Below, one piece after another: positions 37,001 through 47,455 of a stretch of 64,000 bases of DNA. Positions within the stretch are counted from its first letter, which is position 1. The number at the start of each line of letters is the position of its first letter. Source of the stretch: Tuctoria greenei (lineage: Eukaryota; Streptophyta; Magnoliopsida; Poales; Poaceae). Below the pieces are notes generated by a model that saw nothing but the letters and a program-made list of their open reading frames with translations, did not search any database and was not told the DNA's origin. The position numbers and the translations under genes were made by a program. The DNA is taken from the NCBI GenBank assembly GCA_036927565.1, contig JAYESD010000001.1, positions 74,543,751 through 74,607,750 of the forward strand, given 5' to 3'.

Positions 37001-37143
37001 AAGAGGAAGAGTTGCCAGACTCCTTCTCAGTCGAGCCTGGTGTAGGACTCGATGACTTAGTTGGAGACACTCAAGATATCGATGACATAGTCGAACCTGC
37101 TGATTTGCGCAAACAAAAACGATATGCGGAAGAAGAAGATTGA
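34045..37143 (+). pseudogene. TNP2-like CACTA transposase of element 2, multiply frameshifted
   Basis: It starts MGEDCSWMYTSWKSRTGG, nearly identical to the start of the element 1 gene. Recognisable parts follow in three frames: YELCNFHGETVSQ (34264 on), the core around 34740-35530 (SLIVPGPGHPG; SVHDFPAYDMFSGWSTH; KSLILRHNIDVMHQERNMDE), DUF4218-like text near 35640-35990, and a DUF4216-like frame at 36506-37045 (YGRYDVNGFRFHT; VFFDCEWFDSIRG; VEVKHKERLKG). The tail EEEL/DSFSVEPGVGLDDLVG ends near 37143. Element 1 encodes the same parts in the same order. At least five shifts or stops make it non-functional. Confidence 0.8.
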
Positions 37144-37272
37144 TGGGCTGGTTTAAGGAGTAGGGTGCATGATCGTGATGTTGATGAATTTTGAAGTAAC
37201 ATTTTATTTACTAATTTAACATTACTTTTGTATATTATCTTTGCGTATTAATCATTTATTTCTTGCAATAGG

Positions 37273-38312
37273 ATGTCGTCAAAGGGGAAGGGGAAGGGGA
37301 AGGGGAAGCCAGTGAGAGGGTTTCAGCTGCCACGAGACCCTTGCTCAGGGACCTCGTTACCTTCGAGCCGACGTTCCCTCATTCTGGCGCACGCTCCACC
37401 CTCAGCTGTCGTGTCCTTTCAGTGGACGGAGTAAATTTTAGTTTACAATAAAGTTATTTTACAAATTGAAGTTGTTATTAATTATTTAATGTCAATCTTT
37501 TCCTTTTGTGCAGTCTGACTCAGAGACTTCTGAGTCAGAGGCTAGGGGGCCACTACAGGAGCCCGACTCAGAGGCTAGGGGGCCACTACAGGAGCCCTCT
37601 AGCGCTAGCCTCCCTTCGGAGCCAGCTAGCGCTAGCCTCCCTATGCAGCTGGCTACCACTAGCCTTCCTGGAGACTCCGGTGGTTCCACAGAGCCTTCAG
37701 GGTCACAAGACGCAGTAGCGTCGCAGCAGAGGCGACGGACGAGGAGGACCCACTTTGCGGCTCCTCCTCCGGTTACTACTCTGAGGACCACGATCCGTCC
37801 AGTTGGAGACAGGTAAATACTGTATATAGTATATAAAATATTAGATGTTGTTTTCCTTTACTTAATGATTTAATATATTATGTAGATGTTGGTATGACTT
37901 TTCATTCACGGGGACGAGAAGCACCACAGGCAGGTTAACAGTGTCCTGGGTGCTATCGTGAAGTTGCACTACCCCGGTGTCATTAAAGGTTTTCCTGCCC
38001 TGTCATGGGATGACTACGCTCGTGTCTCTCACCCGGTCCACGACACGGTTCAGGGAGCCGTGTGGCACGGTTTTATGGTAAATTTAATTGTTTCATTTTT
38101 TCAACTCGTTTGAATAGTTAATGCATATCACTTAAATATTTGTTTGCTTAAAGCTGAGGTACCAAGTAGAGGAACCGGGCATGGAGGACCACGCGAGACG
38201 CGTGTTCCATTACAATGCTCGGATGCTCATGACGGCGGCATTGTCGTACGCCCGAATTCAGGCTGTCAACGCGTACTACAAGCACTACAAGGATTCTGAC
38301 CTGTTGCAATGA
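37273..38312 (+). pseudogene. Second CACTA gene of element 2 (Transposase_24-like), 3'-truncated
   Basis: Exon 1 starts MSSKGKGKGKGK at 37273. A second exon begins after TTTTCCTTTTGTGCAG near 37514 and encodes DSETSESEARGPLQEP with an internal tandem repeat, ending QQRRRTRRTHFAAPPP; element 1 has the parallel QHTRRTRRTHF. Further exons near 37886-38078 (DEKHHRQVNSVLGAIVKLHY; GFPALSWDDYARVSH) and 38154-38312 (EEPGMEDHARRVFHYNARM; NAYYKHYKDSDLLQ) match Transposase_24-type text. The frame stops at TGA just where the 72-bp repeat array begins, so the C-terminal part is missing. An in-frame stop is also present near 37895. Confidence 0.65.
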
Positions 38313-40629
38313 TTGTACTGCAACGAATACTAAATCGTTGCAGTAAGCTTGGCTTTTTGCCATGATTCACTAGTTCGTGTCACTAGGATCTATCACCACG
38401 GAACACAATCGTTGCATTAGGATCTATTGCCACGAATCACTAGTTCGTGGCGTCAGGATGCTAATGCAATGGACCACAATCGTTGCATTAGGATTTGTTG
38501 CCACGAATCACTAGTTCATGGCGTCGGGATGCTAATGCCACGGAACACAGTCGTTGCATTAGGATCTGTTGCCACGAATTACTGGTTCGTGGCGTTACAT
38601 GATCTATCGCCACAGAACACAATCATTGCATTAGGATTTGTTGTCACGAATTACTAGTTCGTGGCGTTACAGGATCTATAGCCACGGACCACAATCGTTG
38701 CATTATGATCTGTTGCCACGAATTACTCGTTCGTGGCATTACAGCATTATTGCCATGGAACACAATCATTTCATTAGGATCTGTTGCCATGAATTACTGG
38801 TTCGTGGCGTTACAGCTTTATTACCACGGAACACAGTCGTTGCATTAGGATCTGTTGCCACGAATCAGCAAACAGTTGCATTTGGACCGTAATGCAACGA
38901 AACAGAATCGTTGCATTAGGATGTGTTGCCATGATACTCTGGTTCGTGGTGTTAGTATCAATGGCCACGAACACCAATCATAGCAATTAGGATGTGTGGC
39001 CACGATTCACTTTTTCATGGCGTCAGGATGCTAATGCAACGAAACACAATCGTTGCATTAGGATCTGTTGCCACAAATCACTAGTTCGTGGCGTCAGGAT
39101 GCTAATGCAATGGGCCACAATCATTGCATTAGGATCTGTTGCCACAAATTACTGGTTCGTGGCATTACAGGATCTATCGCCACGGACCACAATCGTTGCA
39201 TTAGGATCTGTTGCCATGAATTACAGGTTCGTGGCATTACAGCTTTATTGCCACGGAACACAATTGTTGCATTAGGATCTGTTGCCACAAATTACTGGTT
39301 CGTGGCGTTACAGCTTTATTGCCACGGAACACAGGCGTTGCATTAGGATCTGTTGCCACGAATCAGCAAACAGTTGCATTTGGACCGTACTGCAACGAAA
39401 TAGAATCATTGCATTAGGATGTGTTGCCACGATACTCTGGTTCGTGGCATTAGTATCAATGGCCATGGACCCCAATCGTAGCAATTAGGATGTGTGGCCA
39501 CGATTCACTTTTTCGTGGCGTTAGGATGCTAATGCAACGAAACACAATCGTTGAATTAGGATCTGTTGCCACGAATCACTAGTTTGTGGCGTCAGGATGC
39601 TAATGCAACGGACCACAATTGTTGCATTAGGATCTGTTTCCACGAATTACTGGTTCGTGGCGTTACAGTATCTATCGCCACGGACCACAATCGTTGCATT
39701 AGGATCTGTTTCCACGAATTACTGGTTCGTGGTGTTACAGCTTTATTGCCTCGGAACATAATCGTTGCATTAGGATTTGTTGCCACGAATTACTGGTTCA
39801 TGGCGTTACATCTTTATTGTCACGGAACACAGTCGTTGTATTAGGATTTGTTGCCACGAATCAGCAAACAGTTGCATTTGGACCGTAATGCAACAAAACA
39901 GAATCGTTGCATTAGGATGTGTTGCCACGATACTCTGGTTCGTGACGTTACAGCTTTATTGCCACAGAACACAATCGTTGCATTAGGATCTATTGCCACG
40001 AATTACTGGTTCGTGGCGTTACAACTTTATTGCCACGGAACACAGTCGTTGCATAAGGATCTGTTGCCATGAATCAGCAAACAGTTGCATTTGGACTGTA
40101 ATACAACAAAATAGAATCGTTGCATTAGGATGTGTTGCCACGATACTCTGGTTCGTGGCGTTAGTATCAATGACCACGGACCCCAATCGTAGCAATTAGG
40201 ATGTGTGGCCACGATTCACTTTTTCGTGGCGTCAGGATACTAATGCAACAAAACACAATCGTTGCATTAGGATGTCTTGCCATGATTCACTGGTTCGTGG
40301 CGTCAGGATGCTAATGCAACAGACCACAATCGTTGCATTAGGATCTGTTGCCACGAATTACTGGTTCGTGGCATTTCAGGATCTATGGCCATGGAACACA
40401 ATCGTTGCATTAGGATGTGTTGCCACGATACTCTGGTTCGTGGTGTTAGTATCAATGGCCACGGACCCCAATCGTAGCAATTAGGATGTGTGGCCACGAT
40501 TCACTTTTTTGTGGCGTCAGGATACTAATGCAACGAAACACAATCGTTGCATTAGGATGTCTTGCCACAATTCACTGGTTCGTGGCGTTAGGATCTATCT
40601 CCACAGGACCACAATCGTTGCATTAGGAT
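38313..40629. repeat. Array of about 72-bp hairpin-forming tandem repeats
   Basis: About 32 diverged units of roughly 72 bp share CGTTGCATTAGGATCTGTTG followed by GCCACGAA, a 7-nt spacer, TTCGTGGC. The two octamers are inverted complements, so most units can form a short hairpin. Variants (GATACTCTGGTTCGTGG; GTAGCAATTAGGATGTGTGG) recur together near 38930, 39425, 40135 and 40430, giving a higher-order pattern. Open frames of 60-95 codons across the array are repeat artefacts. It starts directly at the broken end of the second gene of CACTA element 2. It could be an expanded CACTA subterminal region, but no CACTA terminus follows it. Confidence 0.85.
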
Positions 40630-41300
40630 GGAGCTACATGAAGTTGCATCCGAGGACACGGCTTGTATACTCCCATTCAGTGCTTCCATGCGTGCTCCTA
40701 CTTAAGTGTCATGATTTTATTATCCCTTTCATTTACCTAACATAATGTCTGATTTAACTTCAACCAATTAGATGATGACACATAAGTGCGGAGTACGCAT
40801 TGAAGCACAAACGGGAGCACCGAAGTTGCATCCCCAGATCGTTTCCACGTACGTTCACGCTCCAAATCTTACAGCCAAGGGTGCACTGCACGGTTCCCGC
40901 GACTGTACCACCCTGCCCTGATGATTGCCACGTACGCGAGCGCACTGAATCTTGCAAGGCGCACGAGCACACACGAACTCCCCGTCCGAACTTTGCTCAG
41001 CGATCCGAATAACTCGGCGCTCGGCGTGCACGATCGATCATCATGCGCATGAATAATAATATGAAATTATCAACTTTGATGATTCAATAATCACAATCAA
41101 GTTTCATCCAACCTACCAACGAAAAATTGGATCGTCCAGTCCATCCAACCAAACGTTAATTTGGATGATCCAAGACATAAAGAAATGGATGATCTATCTC
41201 CAATCAAACTTCGACGTCAAACCAAACGCAATTGATGACTGAGCACTTTGTCACATGTCACTAGAGTGTACGCACAAATGACAAATACACGGCCTCAACA
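40630..41300. other. Noncoding stretch between the repeat array and the MEI2-like fragment
   Basis: I see no gene. GAAGTTGCATCC occurs at both 40641 and 40824, a small direct repeat. Around 41090-41240 the text is rich in TTTGGTTGGAT-like words. Short frames on both strands have no recognisable domain. Confidence 0.4.
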
Positions 41301-42079
41301 CCGGGGTTTAGGGTGCATCGTGGACTAACCACATGACCCGACCAAACACTCACGTAATTACCATACACCTGCAAGAGCAACCATCTGGATGCATCCACCA
41401 ATGCATCCCGACCCTGCAAACGGATGACGAGCAGCGGCAGGCGAACACATTGCAGCGGCGATGCAATGGAAAACGGTGGCTGCGGACGGTGACATACCTG
41501 GATGTTGACGTAGTCGACCTCGCACATCTTCCGCGAGTCGTTCACCTTCCGCGGCAAGCTGAACCACACTGCCAGGAACTCCTCAGTTTCACAGTCGAAG
41601 CATGACTTGGAGAAATGGGCCACCAACGCATCCCGACCCTGCGAAAGCATGACGAGCAGCGGCAGGTGAACACCATGCAGCGGTGGCGCAATGGAAAATG
41701 GTGGCAGCGGGCGGTGGTGTACCTGGATGTTGGCGTAGTCAACCTCGCACATCTTCCGTGAGTCGTTCACCTTCCAATGGAAGCCATGCAGGTTCTTCAT
41801 CCACAGCCAGAATGCCGCATCTGGCAATGTGACGTTAACAAAGCAGTAGCCCTTCTTAGCCTCGGACCTTGGCAAATGCAACAAACGAGGTTAAGTATCA
41901 ATCAGTAAAAGACTAGAGCTCGATTAGTATAATCATATATTTCAAAGCATAGGCTTGGTACTTGAAGTCAAATGGAACGTAATTAAAATCGTAAAACCGA
42001 CTTGATGCAGCCAACTGCAATTTTCGCGTTCTCCTCGGCGCAGTGCTGATCAATGATGTTCATTACTTTTTGCCTCCTA
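41301..42079 (-). pseudogene. MEI2-like C-terminal RRM gene fragment with internal exon-intron duplication
   Basis: The minus strand encodes an RRM of the MEI2-like C-terminal type (RNA binding; closest in wording to the short MEI2-like 6/7 or terminal-ear-like proteins). Pieces: VMNIIDQHCAEENAKIAVG (42079-42004), after a frameshift FYDFNYVPFDFK to 41962; an intron about 41961-41868; EAKKGYCFVNVTLPDAAFW and KVNDSRKMCEVDYANIQ (41867-41723); an 84-bp GT-AG intron (41722-41639); GRDALVAHFSKSCFDCETEE and FLAVWFSLPR (41638 on). Directly afterwards KVNDSRKMCEVDYVNIQ, a second 84-bp intron (41497-41414) and GRDALV appear again, 225 bp from the first copy. The RNP2 start and N terminus are absent and no promoter is evident, so it is called a pseudogene. 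Confidence 0.75.
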
Positions 42080-43352
42080 ATGACTCAGTGCTGGACTAAC
42101 GACACTGATGATCCACAACAAACTCAACGATGTAAAACATCAGGTATTAACGCATCAACAATGGCTAGCAGCAAGTAGATTTAAAAGTATGTTGCGGATC
42201 ATCAGCGTCCTCAGTCCAGAAGCAGGGTAGAAGTGGCGCCGTGGCCGCCGCGAACTCGAGAACGGATGAGGAGAAGGCTCATCGCCAACGGATCGAGGGG
42301 ACGGAAGCTACACGACCGCTATGGGCGATGAGCCTTCCCCTCTATTCGTTCTCGAGTCAGGGGCAGGCCGGCGGGCCAGCGGCGGAGCCGGGGGCGCGAC
42401 AGGCAACGTTGTGCGGCAGGGCCGCAGAAAATTTATTTCCGCCCGCCTAGGCCCAGAGCCGGACCTGCCTTTAAGACCATCCGCAGTGGTTCACGGTAAA
42501 GCAGTGATGGGACGCGCAGCGGTTCCAATTGAATTCAAAGATGCACATGCGGGATGCATAACCTCTGCAGTACCGCAGGTGCAGTAACAGTCACTGACAT
42601 GTGGGCCCCACGGCTAGCCGGACCCACATGTCAGTGACTGTTACTGCACCTGCAATACTGCAGGTGATTTCAACGCATGTGCTGCGCGCGTCTAAGGCGC
42701 CTCAGTGACTAGCGCGTACGTAAGCTCGGTGCGCCCGGTCGCATCAGTCGCCTGTACAAATGGCTACGGCTTGAACGAAGGACGAAACCTTATGTGGCAA
42801 ACAACAACGTATAATACTTTCTCCGCCCCAACTCAACTCTATTTCCGTTTTGGTCGAACTAATTACCTTTGACAAATGATTTATATGGAATTTATTAACT
42901 TCAATAATATGTAGTACTAGATTGTATATTATGGAAATATTTTCATGGTGAATCTAAAAGTACAATTCTTGTATTGTTAAAACAGATCAAAATTGCGTAA
43001 ATCTGAAAGATAGATTTGACGAAACCTAAGACTTCCCTTTGAAAAAGTTTTATACTTTACATTAGTTTTACATATGTACCACATAGGATATATCACTAAA
43101 TATTTTTGGAAAAAAGAACATGCAGGAGAAATATGTATATCCCATATATATGCTACTACTACGTAAATTAGGGGTGGGCAAATAAACCGAGACCGAAAAA
43201 CCGAAACCGATAAAACCTAGACCGGAACTGAAAAGACTGAAATATCGGGTATTGGGTACTTTTCGGGTAGCAAATATAAATAACTGAAAAATAAATGTCG
43301 GGTTCAGACGGATGAATTCATTGTGGAGCTACATGTCACGTACTTAATTATA
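42080..43352. other. Noncoding stretch with several MITE-like pieces
   Basis: 42240-42590 is GC-rich with short overlapping open frames but no domain; it contains TAGGCCCAGAGCCGG, a word common at hAT-type MITE ends. A strong hairpin is annotated separately at 42565-42663. Near 42820 CTTTCTCCGCCCCAACTCAA resembles a decayed Stowaway end (CTCCCTCCGTCCCAAA). 42840-43140 is AT-rich. 43190-43290 has ACCGA-type simple repeats. Confidence 0.45.
42565..42663. repeat. Near-perfect inverted repeat (41-nt arms, 17-nt loop)
   Basis: The left arm (42565-42605, CTGCAG...ATGTGGG) is complementary to the right arm (42623-42663, CCCACATG...CTGCAG) at 39 of 41 positions. This suggests the core of a foldback MITE. 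It lies in noncoding DNA between the MEI2-like fragment and the third CACTA gene. Confidence 0.85.
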
Positions 43353-46300
43353 CTAAAAATCATCATCTTCGCCGTCGTCCCCCCACAATGGAGCTACATG
43401 ACCATCATTGGTATATGTATCGTCGTCGTCGTCATCTTCATTTTCTGATGCAACTACATCTACCTCAAACCGATCACCTGACGTTGTCATTATAAGAGTA
43501 GAAGCATCGCCGCTGGCTCCCTCAATGTCATTCCTAGCCCATGCGGTCGTATCCTTATTATTGATATCATCAGTAAGCAGATCATCATGAAATGTCTCAG
43601 CCTCCATCGTCTCAGTCACATTATTTTCACTGTCTCCAGGGGACATGGCAAACAGGTTCCGTGGCTTCGTTTCAACAACTGTAGCCCATTTAGGATGCTT
43701 CACACTTGGAACATAAAAACCTTGTTCTGCTTGGGTGGCTAGAATGTAAGGATCATACTGGAATCGAAACAGAGTAGTGTCAACATATATCATTCCGTAT
43801 TGATCCTTTCTGTAGGCTCTGCTTTGGTTCTGACTGCTTCCAAAAGGCCGATCAAACCATTCACACTGAAATAACAGAACCTCTTGATTTTTTTCAAAAT
43901 CAACAGCAATGATTTTCTTGATTACTCCAAACTAATCATGATCAGTTCCCCAAACAACAGTACCACTGTTTTGGGTCCGTAAATCTTTTTCCACATCTGC
44001 AGTTCGAAAGAAGAAGCCATTGATGAATAACCGACTAAAAAAACATGCCCGACGATCAGGTCCTCTAGATAATGCATACAGATAATCGGTTGCTTTGCCT
44101 TCTTTGTGTAATGTCGTAATTTGTACACATTAGTATAACAGGGGTTATCAACGACAAACCAATTTTAGAACACATATTTGTTCAATATTTCATCAAAGTG
44201 CAAACTTGCATGTACTTACTCGTTTCTGAAACCAATCAACAAACTCATCTCTATGGCGTTTATCAACATCACGAGAATGAATCTTTTTCAGTTCTTCAAT
44301 ATGCTCACTGAAAAGGGTACAAAATTAAATTAGCCATCTACAATAAGCCATATATATAGTATACAACATCTGAGTTATACGTTATTACTTGATCCATGGA
44401 GCGGCCTCTTCAACATTAGTAATAAGATAATGACTGATGTTATGTAGTTCCACCATAGTAAGTTGGTCCCATTTATACCCTTTTTTAGAATTATCAACTT
44501 CTGTAAATATGTTAGAATTATCAACAGAAGGTTCATTTGTAGCTACAGCTTCATGACGTTCTGGCCTATTACGCTTGGTGCTGATGTTATCCAAAAACTG
44601 ACTACAAAAAGTCATACACTCTTCGGCAATATATCCCTCAGCTATAGAACCCTCCGGGTGGGCTTTGTTACGTACATACCTCTTCAATGTACCAAGGTAC
44701 CTCTCAATTGGATACATCTATCTGTAAGAAACAGTTCCACCCAACCGTGCTTCTTCGGCAAGATGGGTTGGAAGATGTACCATGATATCAAAGAAAGCGG
44801 GAGGAAACAACATCTCAAGCTTACAAATTGTTTCAGGATTTTGTTTGCTCATCTTGTCCAAATCTGGTTCCGCCAATTCTTTAGAACAAATTCCATAAAA
44901 GGATGTGCTAAACTCAATTAAAGGTGCAACAACCTTTTCAGGCAATATGTTATGTATTTCAATAGGAAGGAGCTTCTGAAATATAATATGGCAGTCATGA
45001 GTTTTTAGACCCGATACCTTACATGCTTTTATGTCCACACATCTCTTGATGTTTGAGGCATAACCATCGGGCACCTTCACATTCCCCGAAATCTTGCACT
45101 AGGTGGTCTTCTCATCTTTGCCCAAAGTATATAATGCTGGTGGGAATGTGTACTTGCTCTTTATGAACTTCGGATGTTGATCTGGCTGTATATCCATATC
45201 CTTCATATCAAGATGAGCTTGTAGACTATCTTTTGTTTTACCATCCATAGAAAGCAATGTCCCCAATATGCTATCAAAAATGTTTTTCTCAATGTGCATG
45301 ACATCCAAGTTATGCCTTATTAGCAATGTCTTCCAATAAGGGAGGTCGAAAAATATACTTTTCTTCTTCCAATTATTCCATCTATTTTCCTCGGTGTGCT
45401 TTCTCTTATTATTCGTCGGTCCAAAACTCACTTGATCAAAACACTCGTACTGTTGGAGTACTTCGTCACCAGAGAGTGATGTTGGAGCCTCTCTATTCTC
45501 TGCCTTGTTGTTGAAAGAACCTTTGTTTCGACGCCATCTGTGATCCTGAGGTAGGAAACAATGATTACCCACGTAACAATGCTTTCGTCCATATTTCAAC
45601 CAGAAGGCGTCAGTGTTTATATGGCAGTATGGACATGCTAGCTTCCCTTTTGTGCTCCATCCAAATAGCATTGCATATGCTGGAAAATCATTTATTGTCC
45701 ACAATAAAGAAGCTCGCATGACAAATGTCTCTTTCTTTAAACTTTAATATGTTTCAACACCATCAGACCATAATTTCAGTAGCTCATCAATCAAAGGCTG
45801 CAGATACACATCAATGTTGTTTCCAGGTGACTTTGGCCCAGGAATTATCATTGACATCACCCAATAAGACTGCTTCATACACAACCAAGGTTGTAGATTA
45901 TAAGGGTTTAGAATCACAGGCCATGTACTGTAAGAAACATTCATTACCCCAAAAGGATTGAAACCATCAGATGCTAGCCCAAGTCTTATGTTGCGAGGAT
46001 CAGATGAGAAATTTGGGTGAATGCTATCAAAATGCTTCCATGCTTTCGAATCGGCGGGATGGCGTAATATTCCATCATCAGCACGACCTTCATTGTGCCA
46101 GCGCATGTTTGACGTCGTTGATTCTCCTATATAAAACCTTTGTAGACAGGAAATAAGAGGGAAGTAACGTAGAATCTTGCGTGCTACAAGCTTCTTTGAT
46201 TTTCCACAAGGTAAAGCCTCTCTTGCATCCCCAGCAGTACTATTTTCCCATCTTAATTCACCACATTCTAGGCAACTATTTAGCAGAGAATAGTCCTTCT

Positions 46301-46989
46301 GGAATAACACACAGTCATTGACACATGCATCGATCTTTTGGTAGTCCATCCCGAGGTCACGAACAACCTTCTGAAGTTTGTCAAGTGTATTAGGAATGCA
46401 GTGGCCCTTTGGAAGCGCAAATGAGAATATTTCAAGTAACATCTCACAAGCTACTTTGCTCATACCAGTTAAACACTTTATCTTGTAGAACCTGACAATG
46501 TAGGATAATTGGGTCAGCTGCGAACAACCTGGATACAACTCCTTTTTGGCATCATTTAATAAGTCATAGAATTTCTTTGCATCCCCAGTTGGCACCTGCT
46601 GGCTTATAGCATTTTCTTGATCATCAACATCTGCTGAAGTACCACCATGATTAGTGCCTCTAAGTAGACTGGGCAACATATTTTGCATAGCATCATCATC
46701 AGAATATATCTCCTCATTATTTGCTGATTCCTCAGCAATATTTTCCTGAACTCGTATTTCTCCATGGTGTATCCAACAAGTATAATCCAATAACATCCCA
46801 TTTTTGAGCAGGTGTAAATGAACTACCTTGCATGTCTTGTGGCAAATATTACGACATCTCGTGCAAGGACAAGGCATATTTCGTCCTTCACGAATGCCCT
46901 GAAATGCAAAATTTTAAAAATGACTTCATTCCATCCCGCCACTCCCTCGTATGCCTATCTTTTCCCATCCATGTCTTATCTTCTAACAT
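43353..46989 (-). pseudogene. TNP2-like CACTA transposase 3 (Transposase_21/DUF4218/DUF4216), nearly continuous
   Basis: A first segment MLEDKTWMGKDRHTREWRDG starts at 46989 and is one frame off the main frame, which runs 46877-44385. The main frame contains CPCTRCRN, NPYNLQPW, MIIPGPKSPG, NDFPAYAMLFGWSTKGKLAC, HNLDVMHIEKNIFDSIL, a DUF4218-like part (KTHDCHIIFQKLLP; FPPAFFDIMVHLPTHL) and YPIERYLGTLKRYVRNKAHP. It is broken by three in-frame nonsense codons: TAA at 45744, TAG at 45099 and TAG at 44718 (the last in place of a conserved W). Introns with GT/AG borders separate an exon at 44310-44222 and the DUF4216-like end (FQCEWFDRPFGSSQNQ; FVPSVKHPKWATVV), which finishes in an acidic tail at 43353. 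It belongs to a different CACTA group from elements 1 and 2. Confidence 0.8.
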
Positions 46990-47084
46990 CGCTTCCTACA
47001 ATTCAATCAGCCATCAGCCTATCCGTAAGAGGATAGGTGTACAAGAACACATTATGTGAGCAATTATACCTAGCTGTTGTTACT

Positions 47085-47455
47085 CCACGCGCTGCGGCCG
47101 GCGGATTCTCCTACAAGCGTGGCGGCCGGCGGATGCTCCTCCAAGCGTGGCGGCCGGTGGTTGGTCCTCCAAGCTTGGCGGCTAGCGGATGCTCCTACAA
47201 GAGTCGCGGCCGGCGGATGCTCCTACAAGCGTGGCGACCGGCGGATGTTCCTCCAAGCTTGGCGGCCGACGGATGCTCCTCAAGCGTAGCGGCCGGCAGA
47301 TGCTCCTCCAAGCATGGCGGCCGGCGGATGCTCCTCCAAGTGTGACGGCTGGCGAATGCTCCTCCAAGCATGGCGACCTGCGGATGCTCCTACAAGCGTG
47401 GTGGCCGGCGGATGCTCCTACAATCATGGCAGCCGGCGGATGCTCCTACAAGCAT
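47085..47455 (+). repeat. 28-bp minisatellite, about 13 units
   Basis: Units of GCGTGGCGGCCGGCGGATGC plus TCCTCCAA or TCCTACAA repeat at a regular 28-bp spacing (for example CAAGCGT at 47114 and 47142). Because 28 is not a multiple of 3, all frames stay open and produce overlapping fortuitous frames. The array lies about 100 bp upstream of the start of TNP2 gene 3, where a CACTA element could have subterminal repeats, but no terminus was found. Confidence 0.9.

Larger units (their letters stand above)
32189..38312 (+). mobile_element. CACTA (En/Spm) DNA transposon 2, right end missing
   Basis: The left terminus CACTACAGGAAACGC at 32189 is followed by subterminal repeats, a C-rich tract, an AT-rich block, a TNP2 pseudogene (34045-37143) and a second gene (37273-38312), all on the plus strand. 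TIR and genes match CACTA element 1, which lies in the opposite orientation. After 38312 the text changes abruptly to a hairpin-repeat array, and no matching right terminus (ending GTAGTG) is visible in the window. Either the right end was deleted or the array belongs to a very unusual right end. Confidence 0.75.

Noticed and set aside
38313..40629. CRISPR-like array
   Set aside because: Units are adjacent or diverged tandem repeats without unique spacers, the surrounding genes are plant transposons, and no cas gene is present.
42241..42587. Small GC-rich genes on the plus strand
   Set aside because: Two overlapping frames of similar length, no domain, and MITE-like words inside; the composition explains them.
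47085..47455. CRISPR-like or coding array in the 28-bp repeat
   Set aside because: Units follow head to tail without spacers, and the several overlapping open frames are produced by the 28-bp period.
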